From Lactarius indigo (lineage: Eukaryota; Basidiomycota; Agaricomycetes; Russulales; Russulaceae), in NCBI GenBank assembly GCA_025766275.1, contig JAFKAC010000027.1, positions 186,001-250,000 of the forward strand: 64,000 nucleotides of DNA. Reading direction: 5' to 3'. Numbering within the stretch: position 1 is the first letter of the stretch; every line of letters starts with the position of its first letter. The notes beneath the pieces were generated by a model, which worked only from the letters and a program-made list of their open reading frames with translations, ran no database searches and was not told the DNA's origin. A program made the position numbers and the translations under genes. Below, in pieces: positions 54,739-64,000 of the stretch.

Positions 54739-55629
54739 TGATGACTCGATGACGTATGATAGATATCGTCTAAGCTTCTGGTTGAGCACTGAACCGGGTT
54801 ACCACTGACTAGCACTGACCATCGAAGTAGAATTTGGACGTCCTTTTACAGGATAGGCAGAGGGTTAGTGACTGATGACTGAGGAAAAATTTTCAAGTGG
54901 AGTAGACGGCATCATCGGCATAAAAAACCTTATTTCCGCTAGCCAATAATATTCCATCATCCCCCGGCTTCCCCCGTATCCCCGCCCCTCCCACGTGAGT
55001 GTGACACCTTGTCACCGAGCCCCAGTGCCTGGACGAAATGCCCGACGAGTATAGCCTTGTGCACGCGTGCCTCAACGGGCGCTATCAACGGCTGGATCCG
55101 AGACTAGAGTGTTGGGATACAGCCCGGAACGGACACGGTCCGGCAAACCGAAGCTCGACCGACATATTAGATAATCGTAATATTACCGTAGCTAAAAGAT
55201 TATCTAAGGAATAATATCTAGGAAAGAGGAGCATACGCTTTCCCAACTCCCTTGGGACCTCCTACTCTCACGCATTGTTCACCCAAGTGTTCACCTATCC
55301 GGCTGCCTGCCTCCGCAAATCTCCACATAGAGCGGCGGATACGAGACAAGGATATAGATGTGTACAAATAAGTCTTTTATAACTGAGCTCAAAAGTTGTT
55401 CAGGGAAGCCTTTATTTGATGGCGTGACTTTCTTGGCACCTTCCTATTTGGGGGCGTGATTCCCCGCGGAAAAACGGTGCCTTAGGCAGTTGGTGAAAGT
55501 CACAAAGAAGGTCAGACCCAGCCTCCTTCCCGTGTTCTATTCGTTGCCCCAGTTCGAAAGATAATAATTAACCATCAACATTAAAATACAACGGGGAAAG
55601 TAAGGAAAACTACGGGACGCGGGGGCTCC
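54739..55629. other. Intergenic region between two minus-strand genes
   Basis: It holds the 5' side of the hypothetical gene and the 3' side of the MaoC-like gene. A short A/T-rich dyad (agataatcgtaatattac, ~55165-55185) is the only structure noted. Confidence 0.4.
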
Positions 55630-57063
55630 TCAAAGCTTTGACTGCTCCGCCTTGACCACTCTCGCAAAGCCACCACCGATGACGATCTAAAAGCAAAACG
55701 AAAATGGATCAAAACTAGCGCACAAGACCCCATGCCAGCCAGCGAACGACGCACCTTATCAGTCGTGACGTTCTTCACCTCGAACGCGATATCGGCAATG
55801 TTGCCGGGTCCCTTATTCACATGCCACGCGCGCGTCTCGAGTTCGTCTCCGGGCTTGACTGGCGCCGTGAAGCGCACGCCAAAGTACAGCAGCGCGGCGG
55901 GGTCATTACCGCCGACGGCCTGGAGGATCGCACGCGCGGCAAAGCCGAACGTCGAGAGGCCGTGCAGGATCACGCCGCCAAAACCAGACGCGGCGCCCAC
56001 GTTCGGGTCTAGTTTTTTTTTAAAAATCTGAATTTCGTTCCAAGATGGGGTTAGGAGGGCCGCGCACCGATGTGGAGGGGGTTGTAGTCGCCCGAGAGAC
56101 GGTAGATGAGCGCCTGCTCTGGCAATGTCTTCTCCCGCACGATCCAGTCTGGCGCGCGGATCGTCGGGATCGACTCGTGGACTGGGGGAGAGAGGACCAT
56201 GCGCGCGAAACGCGTGCCCGTGAGCTTTCCACCGAGATTGAAGGACGCGGACTGGAGTACGTCAGCGCTTCGGACAAAGGACGCGAGCAAAAGGAACGTA
56301 CGAAGAGACGCGCATAGGGCGTGTTGTGCGAGTCGACGAGCGTAAACTCGCTCTCGAGGATGACACCGGACTCTGCACGTTACGGTCAGTGGGTCGTTAC
56401 GGCGTAGGAAGGGGGGGGGGAGATGGACACGCACTATTCTCACGGATAGACGCGAGTCGCTTTTTGAGTCTCCAACCGGGCCCGCTGACGAGGGGGAGCG
56501 GCTTGAGGATCTCGATGGATTGCGATCCGTGCACGACGCGTTTTGGGTCGAAGGTGGGCAGGCCTGGGACGGTTGTAGACCCCGCGCGCTGAGCAAAGTT
56601 TATGACGTCTTGGTCGGTACCTAGAACAAGAGCCGTTAGGGGACGAATGGTGACAGAAGTGATTCGAGCCGAACCTTTGAGGAAGAGTGTGACGGGATAG
56701 GTAGGGAAGGCAGCGAAGGATGGGTCTGAAGGTTAGAGTGGTGAGCCCACAGCGCAGTAAGCGAAAAAAAAAATTGACGAAACGAACCGAGCTCTGAGGG
56801 GTTCGAAAGGGGCAAATTAGGGTTTTGAGCCAAAAGGAGGAATAACAGGGCGAGCTCACCGTATACGAACTGCTTGTCGGACGGCTTGGCACCAATTCCA
56901 ATGGCGTAGGTGAGGAGATCTCGCGTGTTCCAGCCAACCTAAAAATATCGTGGTGTGTGTGAGTGATGAGCCAAGATGGGACGAGAGGTAACGACGTGCT
57001 CACAGGCTCCGACGCGTACTCCTTCCCGACAAGCTTTTCGAGCTGTTCGACGGTAGGGGCCAT
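55630..57063 (-). CDS. MaoC-type enoyl-CoA hydratase 2 (double hot-dog fold)
   Basis: Hydratase 2 converts trans-2-enoyl-CoA to (3R)-hydroxyacyl-CoA in peroxisomal beta-oxidation. ATG 57063 starts MAPTVEQLEKLVGKEYASEP. The first fold has NTRDLLTYAIGIGAKPSD and DPSFAAFPTYPVTLFLKG, each in its own exon, then VHGSQSIEILKPLPL. The second fold has the hydratase 2 motif YRLSGDYNPLHIDP (catalytic Asp and His), split by an intron before the last Asp-Pro, and GFGGVILHGLSTFGFAARAI. The C-terminus reads VVKAEQSKL; the final SKL is a peroxisomal targeting signal (PTS1). About seven short GT-AG introns are needed. It lacks the dehydrogenase half of the multifunctional enzyme, so it is a stand-alone hydratase. 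Confidence 0.9.
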
Positions 57064-58551
57064 TGCGTGTGTGGATAGTAGTAAATGGGGTCGGATGAGG
57101 GAGGATGATGGGGAAGGAGAGCTAGCGCTGGCCCTTTTTGAGGGATGTGATTGGCAAGGTTCCGGTCTCGGGTACTTCATTTACCTGGCGCGTGCTCCCG
57201 ACTCCCCAAAGTAGCTCCGAGGACGGCACTCTGTACAGAAGAGTACAACACAACTCACACACACACACACATGATTTATGACCGGTTCTCTTCTGGCCAC
57301 CGATGGTGGTCCGAGGCCAAACTGACACTCCGATTCGCTTCTTTGAGCCAAACTCGTGAGAGCCTCGGGACAGTCCTGTTGTTGCGAGTTGATGCGGTCC
57401 GAATCGAGGCAACTCAACGCCTAACTCAACTTAACTCGGGGATTCAGCGCTTTCAGCTGCAGAAACGTGGGCTAATGGGAAGCTTTCAATCCTGAGGGTC
57501 CCACGCCTCTTGGCCCAATGGAGTGAACCCGGGAGCAAGCAAAAGCGAAGTGACGAGAAAAGAAGCTATGTCCTTTGAGTAACTGCTGTTGGGCCTGACT
57601 TCCGAAGCAATCACGCAGTGAATAGGGGGAAACAGTGGCAAATGAGTGCCGTCTATCCGTCTATTAGGGAACAAGAGACAAAAGGATTTGTATGTATGCG
57701 AAGCGAGCCGGTAAGATAAGAGGGAACAGTATGGGACTATGGGTGGCATCAGAGAAGTCAAGCGGAGACCCACCGACTTCTCTCATGTCTGTGGGGAGCT
57801 TGGCAGGGAGGGCAGGTCGAGGCAAAACAGAATGAGTCTATGAGGTAGGAAGAGCCGTTTGCGTAAGGGGAAGTGTCCACAATAAGAAATGAGCAACAGA
57901 GAGAGGGATAGATAGAAATATATGTATGAGGCAAGTGAAGATGGAAGATGGAGGGAGAGCGAAGACCGAGGATCAATGGCGTGTAGCGTGGGCCTGGGAC
58001 AGCGACAGCGACAGCAACAGCAACGGGAGCGCGAATCATAGTTGAGTCACGTGATGACGTTCCAATGGAAACATTCACCAAGCACACTGTAGTCTTTTTT
58101 GTTTGCAGGGCTCCGCGTCTCTCTTAATAAAACGTATTCACTCACTATCTTTGGTACAGAATATTTGAGGTTGTTATTTTGGTAGTGGGGACGGAGCTGG
58201 ATCAAGAATACGATGAAGGTAATATCTACACCCAAGTCTGCCGGTGCAGCGCATTTTCAGAGACAACTCCTGAGTTGCACCAGATGTGAATTCTCGGACC
58301 GAGTTAGAGTTGACACTGGTGTGGGCTCTACAGTACAGCTGGCGAGGGAATGTTGACCGAAACGCATTCCTGTAACTCGGGGATCGGAGAACAACCCTTA
58401 TCAGACATAAAATAATATATAGATGATCATGAGATCAACCACTCGCCGGAACCTGTGCAACCAACTTGACTTTGTCCATCCTTCGGAACTTCCTGTCTCC
58501 CCCACCCTACTTCCCCTCACTCAGCTCTGCATCTGCTATACTAGACGTCTC
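57064..58551. other. 1.5-kb divergent intergenic region
   Basis: It lies between the MaoC-like gene (-) and AFG1 (+). It has a CA repeat near 57256-57270 and a GACAGC/AACAGC microsatellite near 58000-58024. An alternative upstream ATG for AFG1 exists at 58423. No other gene is visible. Confidence 0.45.
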
Positions 58552-60365
58552 ATGAAGTCTCCACGTATCTTAATACCCCGCAACATATACACACGGCCAT
58601 CTCCAGCTCGACATGCTTTTGCTACTGCTGTCGTCACACCAGTCCGGCCTCCTCTAAAGCCGGTCTCTATAATGCGTACTCCCTGCGACCGCCAACACAA
58701 TTCAACCCTCGCTAGCTCACACACCGATGTAGACCCTGCCGTCTTCCTTCCGACACACCAAGGTACTTTCCTTCATCTCTTTCTATCTGAAACACAACTC
58801 ATACCATGTCAGTCCCGTCGCGGACTCAGTCGACACCTATGCAGGAGTATCAGAAGCTTGTCCAGGTTGGCGCACTAAGATCGGATGACCACCAAACCCG
58901 GATCATCCAGAAACTCCAATCTCTGCACGATGCTCTCGCTGTGTACGATTCCCCGCCACCATCAGGGGGTTCATCGCTCGTAAGCCATTTTCTCCCCTCT
59001 AACGCCGCATCTCTGACCTCCCCCAGTTTTCCCTCCTCTTCTCGAGCCCAGCTCCGAGTGCCGACAGCGCAGCCAGACCCCACGGGCTATACCTTTACGG
59101 CGATGTCGGCACCGGAAAGACCATGCTCATGGATCTCTTCTATAATACCCTACCCGCCCGCATTACCCACAAGCGGCGCGTCCACTTCCACGCGTTCATG
59201 CTCGACGTCCACAAACGCATGCACGCAGCCAAGGCCGCAGGAGCGGGCGACCCACTCGTGCCCGTTGCGCGTGACCTTGCCAATGAAGCGCACGTGTTAT
59301 GCCTCGACGAGTTTCAGGTGACGGATATCGCAGACGCGATGATCCTGCGACGATTACTCGACGCGCTACTCGAACACGGAGTCGTGTGCGTTTTGACCTC
59401 CAAGTGCGTCATCCTCCTTCTCCCTTTTCTACCCACCCCTGATGACGCTCTTCCGCGTAACGCACAGCCGACACCCAGACGAGCTGTACAAGAATGGGAT
59501 CCAGCGCGCGTCGTTCCTCCCAGCAATAGATCTTCTCAAGTCCCAGTTCGACGTCACCGACCTCGATTCGGGCACAGGTCCGTTACCAGCCGCCGCCACC
59601 ACCATCTCTGTCGTAACTCTCACGTCACCCTGCTCCGTTAACCCCGCAGACTACCGCCGCGTTCCGCGTGCCTTGTCCCACGCCTACTTCTCCCCGTTGA
59701 ACAGTGCCACGCGCGCTGCCATCGATGCGCAGTTCGATGCGCTCACTGAAGACCTTCCCATCCTGGATGGCGCGACGATTCGGCTGTGGGGCCGCGATCT
59801 CACCGTGCCGCGCAGTGCCGGGTCCGTCGCACAGTTCCCGTTCGCGGAGTTATGCGGGCGACCGCTCGGTGCGGCGGATTACCTCGAACTGACGCAACGA
59901 TATGGGACGCTGTTCGTGACGGACGTGCCCCGAATGGGACTAAACGAGAAGGATAAGGTATGTTGGCCAGCGAGAGAGAGAGAGAGGGTGCCTTTGTTGA
60001 TTCGTTACAGGCGCGGCGATTCATCACTTTCATCGATGCGTGCTACGAAAGCAAGACGCGGTTATTCGTTTCATCAGAGGTGCCCATTTTTGAGATTTTC
60101 TCCGATGATTCGAGTCAGACCCCGGGCGCTCCCGTATCTGATCACATGCGCGCTATTATGGACGATTTGGTACGGGTGCCTTTTTTTAGTCTTGGTCCGA
60201 ATTCAACATTCATTGACCCGAACTAAATAGGGTCTGCCTGTTGAGGTAGTGGGTGCCGCGTCGATGTTTAACGGCGAGGAAGAGTTGTTTGCGTTTGCTA
60301 GGTGTTGTTCTCGATTAGTCCAGATGGGCAGTGTCGACTGGATGGAACTTGCTGGACGGAGGTAG
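58552..60365 (+). CDS. AFG1: AFG1-family mitochondrial ATPase (AFG1L/LACE1)
   Basis: AFG1 is a mitochondrial AAA-like ATPase linked to turnover of respiratory complex subunits. ATG 58552 gives a basic, Ser/Arg-rich N-terminus ([20 protein letters not shown]) fit for mitochondrial import; an in-frame ATG at 58423 would extend it. After intron 1 come [19 protein letters not shown] and, after intron 2, the Walker A box [30 protein letters not shown] and the Walker [21 protein letters not shown] follow. Later exons carry [54 protein letters not shown] and [20 protein letters not shown]. The stop is TAG 60363-60365. Introns are short and in phase. Confidence 0.93.
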
Positions 60366-60588
60366 AAGAAACTAGAGAGCTTTGTAATTGTGACCCACTT
60401 GTGGTCATCCACTCGACCCGTGGGGCTGTAGATAATGTACATTACTCATTAATCGGTTACGAGTCATTTGTGGCACACTGCTTCAAGTGCCAACCACAAC
60501 TGTACTGCAATACAAAGGTGCACTTAATAACCCCCGTTTGGCGGGTTGCACCACTATCACCATCACTGCCATCATCACCCCACACCCA

Positions 60589-62162
60589 ATGTCTAGACAG
60601 ATTCGATTACCCCAGCTCCCAACCGACATCTTACACGACATCGTCGACGAGCTCGTCGTTGATTTCGACAGGCAAAGCTTGGATCAGTGGCACCACCAAA
60701 ATCGATCACAACGCTTTTTTTACTCCAAAGAGCTGCTCGCCCTCCGTCTCGTATGCCGAGAATTCTGCCACATCGTCTCCCCACGGATATTCCGCACGCT
60801 AAGGTTTACGCACACCCTGCCCAGTATCAAGGGGTTCATCACCATGCTGCAATCCCCAAGGGTGTCGCCTTGTGTGCAGTCAGTGAAGTACCAGTATTGG
60901 GACCCAGGTAAGCTTCCCCACGTGTCATTTTCTCCTCCGTCTCATCGACGGATCCCCGCAGAACCCTACCGGTACGAGACCCCCGCCCCTGAAGTCCTGT
61001 CGGCGCGCGGGGCCCGCGCAGAGATCCGCGAGCTACTCCAGCATGCCCTATCCCGCCTCCACGAGCTCCCATCTCTCCGCTCCCTCTCCATCCGCTTCGG
61101 CGACATCGCGCCACAGCCCGCCGAGCTCGACACCATCCGCGACGATCTCAACGCGATCCTCAGCGCGTTGCTCGTCTTTGGCGCCAGCGCCCCCGGCGCG
61201 CTCTCCGCCTTCTCCCTCTCGCGCCTGCCCCCGATCCACCTCACGCAGTACGACGACCCCGCGTTCCGCGCGCTCCTCACGGGCCTCGACCAGCTCGAGA
61301 TACACTCCGCCGGCACCGACGCCTGGTCCGCGCTCACCACGCCGCCCCTCCCCCAGGACCTCATCTCGCCCTGCGAGCCCTTCTTCTCACGCACCCTCCC
61401 GCACTGCCTCCTCCCCGCACCCTCACTCGCATCGCCCACGGCATTCGCGCACCTCGAGGCGCTCGCGCTCTCCTTCTCAGACCCCGTCGGCGTCTTCTAC
61501 CTCTCCTACAACTTTGCCGACCTCTTCTTCCCCGCGCTACGCGCGCTCCGGCTCCAACACGTCCAGTTCTCGGCCGCGCGCGACGCAGAGCACCTCGTCA
61601 CGCGCCACGCCAACACGCTCCTCGAGCTCCACATCGCCCATTGCCAGATCGCCGTCCCGCAGAACGGGACCGAGAACCCGCAGGCAGCCGTCGCTGCGGC
61701 CTTTGCGGCCGCGAGAAACAGCCTCAACAACATGAATAATAACAACGGCAACAATAACAACGGGTACCCGCCACCGCCGTCACTGCCGCCGCCCGATGAC
61801 GATGCGTTTGACGGCTGGCCGGTCGTCCCGCGGCCCTGGTCGGATATATATACCGAGTTTACGAACAAGCTCGGCCGACTCGTGTTTCTGGACGTGCAGG
61901 ACCCGTGGTGGCTCAGCTTCCCCGATCGGTACGTGACGTATTCTCCGAGCGTGGTCATGCAGTTCCTCGAGGATGGCCGCGAGGACGACATTCGCGCGCT
62001 CGAGACATTCCATCGGACCGTGAAGGATCGCGCAAAGGGCTTAGGCATCGAGTACAAACGTGAGTGGTTTACTCTTTCTTGATTGAGTATTTTAGTGACG
62101 TTGGGATATTAGCTGCCATTCGGATACCTGATGAAGACGAGTTCATCTGCGACTGTCACTAA
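60589..62162 (+). CDS. F-box protein
   Basis: F-box proteins bring substrates to SCF ubiquitin ligases. ATG 60589 (MSRQIRLPQLPTDILHDIVD) is preferred because the F-box starts at once; the frame is open further upstream without need. The F-box covers about residues 7-60 (LPTDILHDIVDELV to LRLVCREFCHIVSPRIFRTL). Leucine-rich, irregular repeats follow, typical of Agaricomycete F-box-like proteins, then an Asn-rich run near 61735-61760. A 54-bp candidate intron (60908-60961, GTAAGC...CGCAG) keeps frame whether spliced or not. At the 3' end, donor GTGAGT at 62060 and acceptor at 62112 add PAIRIPDEDEFICDCH and stop at 62160-62162; without it translation ends at 62082. The substrate is unknown. Confidence 0.82.
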
Positions 62163-62879
62163 AAACCGGACATGTACTTCTACTGCCCATACCCGGGCCT
62201 GTCGTTCCGGCCACGCACGAGTAGTGTATCCGTTGCGCTTCTCACACTCCAACTTCGAGTAGACAGTCGCTTCGGTCCCCAATTGTAGCACCATACGCCT
62301 GCCCTACCCCGCTTCTCTTCGCGTTTCCTTGTCCTGCCTCATCGCAGCTTTGATCCCGAGATTGTAATCAGCACCGCAATTCTCCTCTCTCTCTCTTTCT
62401 CTCCCTTCGACAATTGTATTTCGAGTCTCATTTTTATTTATACGATCGCATTTAGATCCTTCCCATGTGTTTCTACTCCTTTGAACGTAACTTATAGCAC
62501 TTTACTACTACCTACAACGATGAGCACCAATCCGTTGTTACAAACGAGATGTACTGTAGCTAGAATCTACTGCCCAAACTATGTTCTCATCCTTCATATC
62601 GTATTGAAAAAATCTTAATTTGTTCACGGTTCGCCATATGGCGCATTGACCGCCGCTCGAGCTCACGTTGCAAATGCATAACTTTGTATAATGCCCTTGG
62701 TATTCTCGCTAGGTCATTCGCTAACCAGAAACTAAAACCGTTTATTCTGATACGTCGGGACTAACACCAAATAAATGGTTACACTATTGGGAAGTACGGC
62801 GACGGGCCGCCGCATCTACCGCGAGTGCCCGGGTCCGGCCGTTATCTATGGCATCTCTGCCAAGTTACGGTGCTCGCGA
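62163..62879. other. Intergenic region upstream of UreF
   Basis: It has a CT microsatellite near 62382-62402. The frame from 62775 to the UreF ATG is in phase with UreF but lacks family similarity, so it is treated as 5' UTR. No other gene is visible. Confidence 0.45.
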
Positions 62880-63799
62880 ATGCAAGACGACAAAGAATCC
62901 TATCTCTTGCTCCTCCTCTCGGACGCAAACCTCCCTACCGGCTCCTTCGTCGCATCCGCAGGCCTCGAGTCCACCGCAGCCCACGCGCTCTTCCGCGTAC
63001 CCGGCCCTCCCGGCTCAGACATCCTCGCCTTCCTCCGCAGCTCAGTCGACACCTACGCACGCAGTGCGCTGCCCTTCACGCGCGACGCACACCGCGTCGT
63101 AGCCGCCTACACGAGCGGCGAGACCTCCGAGCTCGATGCGGCACTAGCGGTGCTGACGCGCCTCGACGCGCTGTACGATGCGAGCACGCTGAACCACGTT
63201 GCGCGTCGCGCGTCGTGTGCGCAGGGCGCTGCGCTGCTCACGCTCTACACGAGGGGTTTCACCCGCCCGTCTGCCCTTCTCACAGACGCCGCCACCGACT
63301 ACGACGAGCAGCGTGAGAAACGCGCCGCCGCGCTAGTTGCGGCGCTCAAGTTGCGCGTGCGGCGGGGCGAGCCCGATGCGCCAGCTGGGCATCTCCCCGT
63401 CTGCTGGGGCGTCCTGACCGGCGCGCTGGGCCTGACCGTCGGTGAGCACCTTACCCTGGCCCCGTAGCTCTATTCGCGACACACAACATACGTAACGTAA
63501 CTACAGACCGTGGTGCGCACCTGCACCTGTTTCTCCACGCGCGCGGCGTGCTGTCCGCTGCGGTCCGCATGAACATCGTGGGTCCGTACGCTGCGCAGCA
63601 GCTCTTGCTGCATGCCGTGCGGCACGTGGTCGACGACGCACTGCGATCTACCGCGCATCTTATTTCTGGGGCATTGTGCGACGAGGAGGTCGACTCTGGT
63701 GAGCGGGCGGACGAACGGCTCCCGGCGACGACGTGGCCGTTGGGCGAGATCCTTGCGGCCCGTCATGATCTACTCCACTCTCGTATCTTCAACAGCTAG
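62880..63799 (+). CDS. ureF: Urease accessory protein UreF
   Basis: UreF works with UreD and UreG to load nickel into urease. ATG 62880 (MQDDKESYLLLLLSDANLPTG) gives the family start, LLLLSDANLPTGSFVASAGLE. Exon 1 ends at 63441; the intron (63442-63506) runs GTGAGC to CTACAG. Exon 2 starts with the shared Asp codon and DRGAHLHLFLHARGVLSAAV, then RMNIVGPYAAQQLL. The spliced protein is 284 residues, normal for eukaryotic UreF. A candidate earlier start at 62775 is less likely because it adds non-conserved sequence. No urease structural gene is in the window, as is usual in fungi. Confidence 0.93.
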
Positions 63800-64000
63800 A
63801 AATGTAATTCGTTCTGTAGCGATCTGTCTCCCAGCATTGGCGGCTCAGGAAAACTTTTGTGATATTCAGGTAACGTTGGACGGCCTGCCTTGCAACGGGA
63901 CCCCAATGGTCATAGGACCACAATGGCCGTAGACCCCGTGTACCTCCCGTGGGAGTGTAAGTTACGACGATTTTTGCTCAGGTTCGATGAAGCATTTCCC
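63800..64000. other. End of window, no gene seen
   Basis: The 200 bases after UreF contain no supported gene or repeat. Confidence 0.4.

Noticed and set aside
61043..61735. 230-codon Ser/Arg-rich frame inside the F-box gene
   Set aside because: It is a shifted reading of the GC-rich F-box coding sequence.
32275..64000. tRNA, rRNA or snRNA genes
   Set aside because: Scanning by eye for B-box-like and conserved rRNA stretches gave no convincing candidate; a tRNAscan or Rfam run would be needed to exclude them.

Overview
The window is fungal and almost certainly from a mushroom-forming basidiomycete (Agaricomycetes). The genes are compact and multi-exon, with GT-AG introns of about 45-75 bp. 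The gene content includes TFIIB, a THO3/TEX1-like WD40 protein, RRN3, a CASC3/Btz-domain protein, a complex I LYR subunit, AFG1, UreF, an F-box protein, and a gene resembling DUF6532, a family expanded in these fungi. No organism can be named from the sequence alone.

Bases 1-32274 are a nest of mobile elements. The outermost layer is an inverted pair of arms built from a roughly 159-bp tandem repeat: left arm 2636-3049 plus 5333-6700, right arm 6841-7572 plus 23175-24345, about 1.9 kb each. This organisation resembles Foldback elements. Into the left arm went a Mutator-like element (3050-5332) with terminal inverted repeats, a 9-bp target duplication, and internal 81-bp repeats built around a perfect palindrome. 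A plus-strand Ty3/gypsy chromovirus, whose 3' part fills 1-2635, also lies in that arm. Into the right arm went a minus-strand chromovirus, element 1 (7573-23174, target duplication TTGCA), which itself carries a related element 2 (12203-20178, target duplication GTCTT). A third relative, element 3 (24622-32274), has lost its 3' end, holds a solo LTR of another family and is riddled with CGN-to-TGA nonsense changes. Because the arms are inverted copies, each gives the empty site for insertions in the other.

Elements 1-3 share readable mechanics. An 11-nt primer-binding site beside the LTR is exactly complementary to the predicted 5' end of their own RNA, which points to Tf1-type self-priming. 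A G_GGT_TTT slippery heptamer with a stem-loop 6 nt downstream lies at the gag-pol overlap. A conserved reading frame without an AUG precedes Gag, and a tail of several hundred residues follows the integrase chromodomain.

Bases 32275-37900 are transitional. A DUF6532-like gene is cut off at its 5' side exactly at the element 3 LTR, an ill-defined minus-strand gene (34861-36740) follows, and then comes a clean small three-exon gene (37016-37455). From 38 kb to the end the window is ordinary conserved chromosome: TFIIB (-), THO3/TEX1 (+), epoxide hydrolase (+), Btz-domain protein (+), NDUFB9-like subunit (-) head-to-head with RRN3 (+), a multi-pass membrane protein (+), a hypothetical protein (-), a MaoC-type hydratase 2 (-), AFG1 (+), an F-box protein (+) and UreF (+). 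These genes serve transcription, mRNA export and surveillance, mitochondria, peroxisomal fatty acid metabolism and nickel-urease assembly. They do not form an obvious cluster.
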